Source of the DNA: Larix sibirica
Taxonomy: Eukaryota > Streptophyta > Pinopsida > Pinales > Pinaceae
Direction of reading: 5' to 3'
DNA length: 11,089 nt
NCBI GenBank assembly: GCA_004151065.3
Contig: NWUY0303895999.1
Location: forward strand, 1 to 11,089
This document shows positions 8,977-11,089 of the stretch, in pieces (position 1 is the stretch's first letter; every line of letters begins with the position of its first letter). Both the position numbers and the translations under genes were made by a program. Below the pieces are notes generated by a model. The model was not told the DNA's origin. It did not search any database and saw only the letters and a program-made list of their open reading frames with translations.

Positions 8977-9179
8977 GAGTAAAACCACGTAATACTATCC
9001 ATGGAATAGGTTATATTGTAATTTTCTTTGATTCACCCTTATGAATAGCAAGAAATTTTTTTTTTATTATTTGATTCACCCTTATGAATAGCAAGAAATT
9101 TCTTTTTTTTTCATTTGATTCACCCTTATGAATAGCAATAAATTTCTTTTTCGTTTGAAAAAAAAGAGTAAAACCACAT
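8886..9179 (+). repeat. Tandemly duplicated LINE 3' tail plus flank
   Basis: Unit 1 (8886-8990) and unit 2 (8991-9179) abut exactly. Each starts AATACTATC, runs through a TTATATTGTAA block and TTGATTCACCCTTATGAATA, then CGTTTG, an A-run, and ends GAGTAAAACCAC(G/A)T. That ending lies beyond the poly-A of the LINE. Unit 2 is longer because its core is present three times. The structure fits either a tandem duplication after insertion or a second, severely 5'-truncated insertion of the same LINE family at the same site, with the 14 bp ending as its target duplication. Confidence 0.85.
9028..9157 (+). repeat. Triplicated 43-44 bp tail core
   Basis: Three consecutive copies of TTGATTCACCCTTATGAATA followed by GCAA(G/T)AAATTT and a T-run start at 9028, 9071 and 9115; another copy at 8923 belongs to unit 1. 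Only the T-run length and a few bases differ, so the expansion is relatively young. Slippage or template reinitiation at the T-rich tail is the simplest cause. Confidence 0.88.
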
Positions 9180-9905
9180 GAGATGCTTGAAAGAGACTAT
9201 GAGTAAAGCAATAGGTTTGATAAAGTAATAGTTTCTTATTTTTAATAAAAACTATTAATAATAATTCTATTTTTTTATAAAACTATTATTTAATAATAAA
9301 AAATTCATAAATAAAAGCTATTATTTTAGGAAGAAGAAGTGAATAGGTCAACAACTCATGGGATCAAATTTTAATAGCAGAAAACTCGGCAAATTTGACT
9401 GAATTTTCGAAGATAAGGCAAATTTGACACAAGATGGTGAAAAGAGTGAAGACTTTAGGGGAATCACTTTGATGAAAATACTAATGGATTTTCCGCCAAC
9501 GACGGAAACTAAAAAATTTTATGTGTGAATTTTAGTGCTAACAATAGGTACACTGGGAGTAATTGTGTGTAATGGTTGATGATTTATTTTAGATTCTTTA
9601 TGGTGATTATGTGTCTAGTGTTTAACGCATTTTAATTTGAAAAACAATACACATATGGTGTGACAAGGCATAAAAAATTGATCATTCAACACAGAAAGAC
9701 ATCAATTTGATTCTATACAAACCAATGTGTAATCTAATGTAACAAGAGGCCTTAGAGTTGTGTGTTCCTCTAAGCGTCATGGAGCATTGTTAAATATTTA
9801 ATTGATTCGTGGAAAAGTAAATAGTATTTTAAACCATTGAATTGAACAAGTTTAAATCATTGCATCCACACAAGAACACGATTAATACAATATGCACGTC
9901 TAGGT
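9180..9905. other. AT-rich intergenic DNA, no gene seen
   Basis: There is no open frame of note on either strand and no known element. It contains the 9226-9257 hairpin and long A/T runs between about 9235 and 9320. Confidence 0.55.
9226..9257. repeat. Small inverted repeat in AT-rich DNA
   Basis: TAATAGTTT (9226-9234) pairs with AAACTATTA (9249-9257) across a 14-base loop. The second arm's AAACTATTA is seen again near 9280. It could be chance in AT-rich sequence or part of a decayed MITE. Confidence 0.4.
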
Positions 9906-10587
9906 CATGAAATCCTCACTTGGTAAAGATCTCTTAAATATGATCCTACCCTCTAATGAAGCTATCCTAGAGGCCATGTTTGTGATGGAAAGATAGTTGA
10001 AGGACATGCACCAATGTGCATCTTTTTTGTCTTCCATGAGTGGATTGAGGATTGATGAAAATTGGATCATCAAACTTGTAAGTCACTGGAATGGTATGGG
10101 ATCCCTCTCTCTAATATGAGGTATATGTGGAAGGGAACATGGAAAATATATCTAAAACCATCAAAATCGATATTTCCAAGACTCCCGATGTTGTAAAAAA
10201 TGTCTTCATTGGTGCAGATTGTTCCCCTAAGGAAATTGAAATTTATACTATATTATTCAAAGAGTATCAAGACATTTTTTCGTGGTATTATGAGAGATGC
10301 CAAGAATCAATCTTAGTATTTTGTTGAACATGAAATTAATATGTACCCTAATGCAAAACCTATTCAACAAAAACTACGATCAGTGAATCCATGAAAGGTT
10401 GTTGTTGTTAAAGAAGAGGTGGAGAAACTTATCCGTGCAAGTTTTATTTTCCCAGAGCCCTTTTCCAAATAGGTATTTAATTTGCTACCCATCGACAAGA
10501 AATAATGAAATATTAGAGTTTGCACTAACTTTAGAGACCTGAACCTATATTTTCCAAAGGACAATTATCCTTGTTGGCTCCTTCATT
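9906..10587 (+). pseudogene. Ty3/gypsy pol fragment, pre-RT and N-terminal RT, decayed
   Basis: Ty3/gypsy pol makes protease, reverse transcriptase/RNase H and integrase. The stretch 10127-10290 reads KTIKIDISKTPDVVKN, then SPKEIEIYTILFKEYQDIFSW, typical of the region just before the reverse transcriptase in plant Ty3/gypsy elements. Near 10285-10325 two frameshifts carry the reading on to VEHEINMYPNAKPIQQKLR, VKEEVEKLIRASFIFPEPF, NIRVCTNFRDLN and FPKDNYP. In-frame stops interrupt it after VNP, SK and DKK, at 10393, 10470 and 10503-10508. Homology ends right after DNYP, before the catalytic YxDD region, so the fragment is truncated. Upstream, frame 3 from 9906 (VEGHAPMCIFFVFHEW, four stops) probably belongs to the same element, with a shift near 10120; this upstream part is less certain. 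Confidence 0.8.
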
Positions 10588-11089
10588 TTTAAGTGAACCA
10601 AGAAGGAAGCAAAAGAAGAGAAGTCAAAGGAAGATAGTTGCAGAATGGAAGGAGGTCGTGGTAGAGTACCAGAAGTTGTGGAAGAAAGGTTATGGCCACA
10701 ATCGCTTATGGACCAGTTTTGGACCCACTCTGCAAGTATGAAATGGAAGTGGAGGATATAGAAAAAGGGAGAGAAAAGAACAAGTGCACAAGGCAAGTCA
10801 GAGTGCATCCGAGCACCAGATCAAAGACATAAGAGATGGAGATAGATAGATCTATAGTGGATTTTATGTAATTGGGTTTTGGGTACTATCTACGAAATGC
10901 TTCATTGTGCGACGAGTAATTCCGTAGTGAATGTAATGCTTAATCCCTGATGTTATATGTTGTAATGGAGATTGATTAATATAATGAAATATTGTTCGAC
11001 CCCTTCAAATTTTTGAGAAATGTACGTTTCTATTATGTCTGATCTTGTTTATTATTTCGAGTTAAAGGAATGAATTATGAATGTTGCTA
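10588..11089. other. Unrecognised sequence after the Ty3/gypsy break
   Basis: The Ty3/gypsy similarity stops at about 10587. A purine-rich stretch follows whose plus frame (10579-10731) reads a Lys/Arg-rich peptide, SEPRRKQKKRSQRKIV then WKEVVVEYQKLW, to a TGA. I do not recognise it. The last 200 bases are AT-rich with TAATATAATGAAAT-like blocks that could be an old LTR or a gene 3' end; there is not enough to decide. Confidence 0.4.

Noticed and set aside
10364-10808. Two open stretches on the minus strand
   Set aside because: The first overlaps the recognised Ty3/gypsy coding remnant on the other strand; the second shows no motif.
1-11089. Prokaryotic defence system, CRISPR array or operon
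   Set aside because: There are no spaced repeats of CRISPR type and no operon; the retroelements, splice-donor match and composition point to plant nuclear DNA.

Overview
The window looks like intergenic DNA from a large, repeat-rich seed-plant nuclear genome. It is AT-rich, no intact host gene is visible, and it is dominated by decayed retroelements of typically plant type. The genus cannot be told from the sequence; a conifer or other large plant genome would fit, but this is inference.

Layout. Positions 1-1944 are AT-rich and non-coding, with a two-copy ~90 bp tandem repeat (463-646) and a 14 bp tandem repeat (685-712). On the minus strand, 1945-2620 holds a broken protein-coding stretch of about 225 codons. 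It starts at an ATG and ends at a good 5' splice-donor sequence; I could not name the protein. Just behind it, 2667-2709 carries a motif pair resembling a plant snRNA promoter (USE plus TATA).

Positions ~2846-8976 (+) hold a nearly full-length plant L1-type LINE. ORF1 (about 2931-4639) has a DUF4283-like RNA-binding region and a CCHC zinc knuckle. ORF2 (4639-8683) has an APE-type endonuclease, a reverse transcriptase with an FVDD motif, a zf-RVT zinc finger and a C-terminal RNase H. ORF1 stop and ORF2 start overlap as TAATG, the layout expected for translation by termination-reinitiation. The copy is dead: frameshifts in ORF1 and in the endonuclease, and 13 in-frame stops in ORF2. From ~5860 to 8683, however, one frame holds with 11 in-frame stops, nine of them TAG.

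The LINE 3' tail (8886-9179) is tandemly duplicated together with 14 bp of sequence beyond its poly-A, and a 43-44 bp core is further triplicated inside the second copy. Positions 9180-9905 are AT-rich with a small hairpin and no genes.

Positions ~9906-10587 (+) are a degraded Ty3/gypsy pol fragment (region before the reverse transcriptase plus its N-terminal part), cut off abruptly and followed by unrelated, partly purine-rich sequence to the end.

The elements do not form a pathway; the window is a record of layered insertion and decay. The points most worth a second look are the tandem LINE tail, the TAATG junction, the unidentified minus-strand gene remnant and the USE/TATA module.
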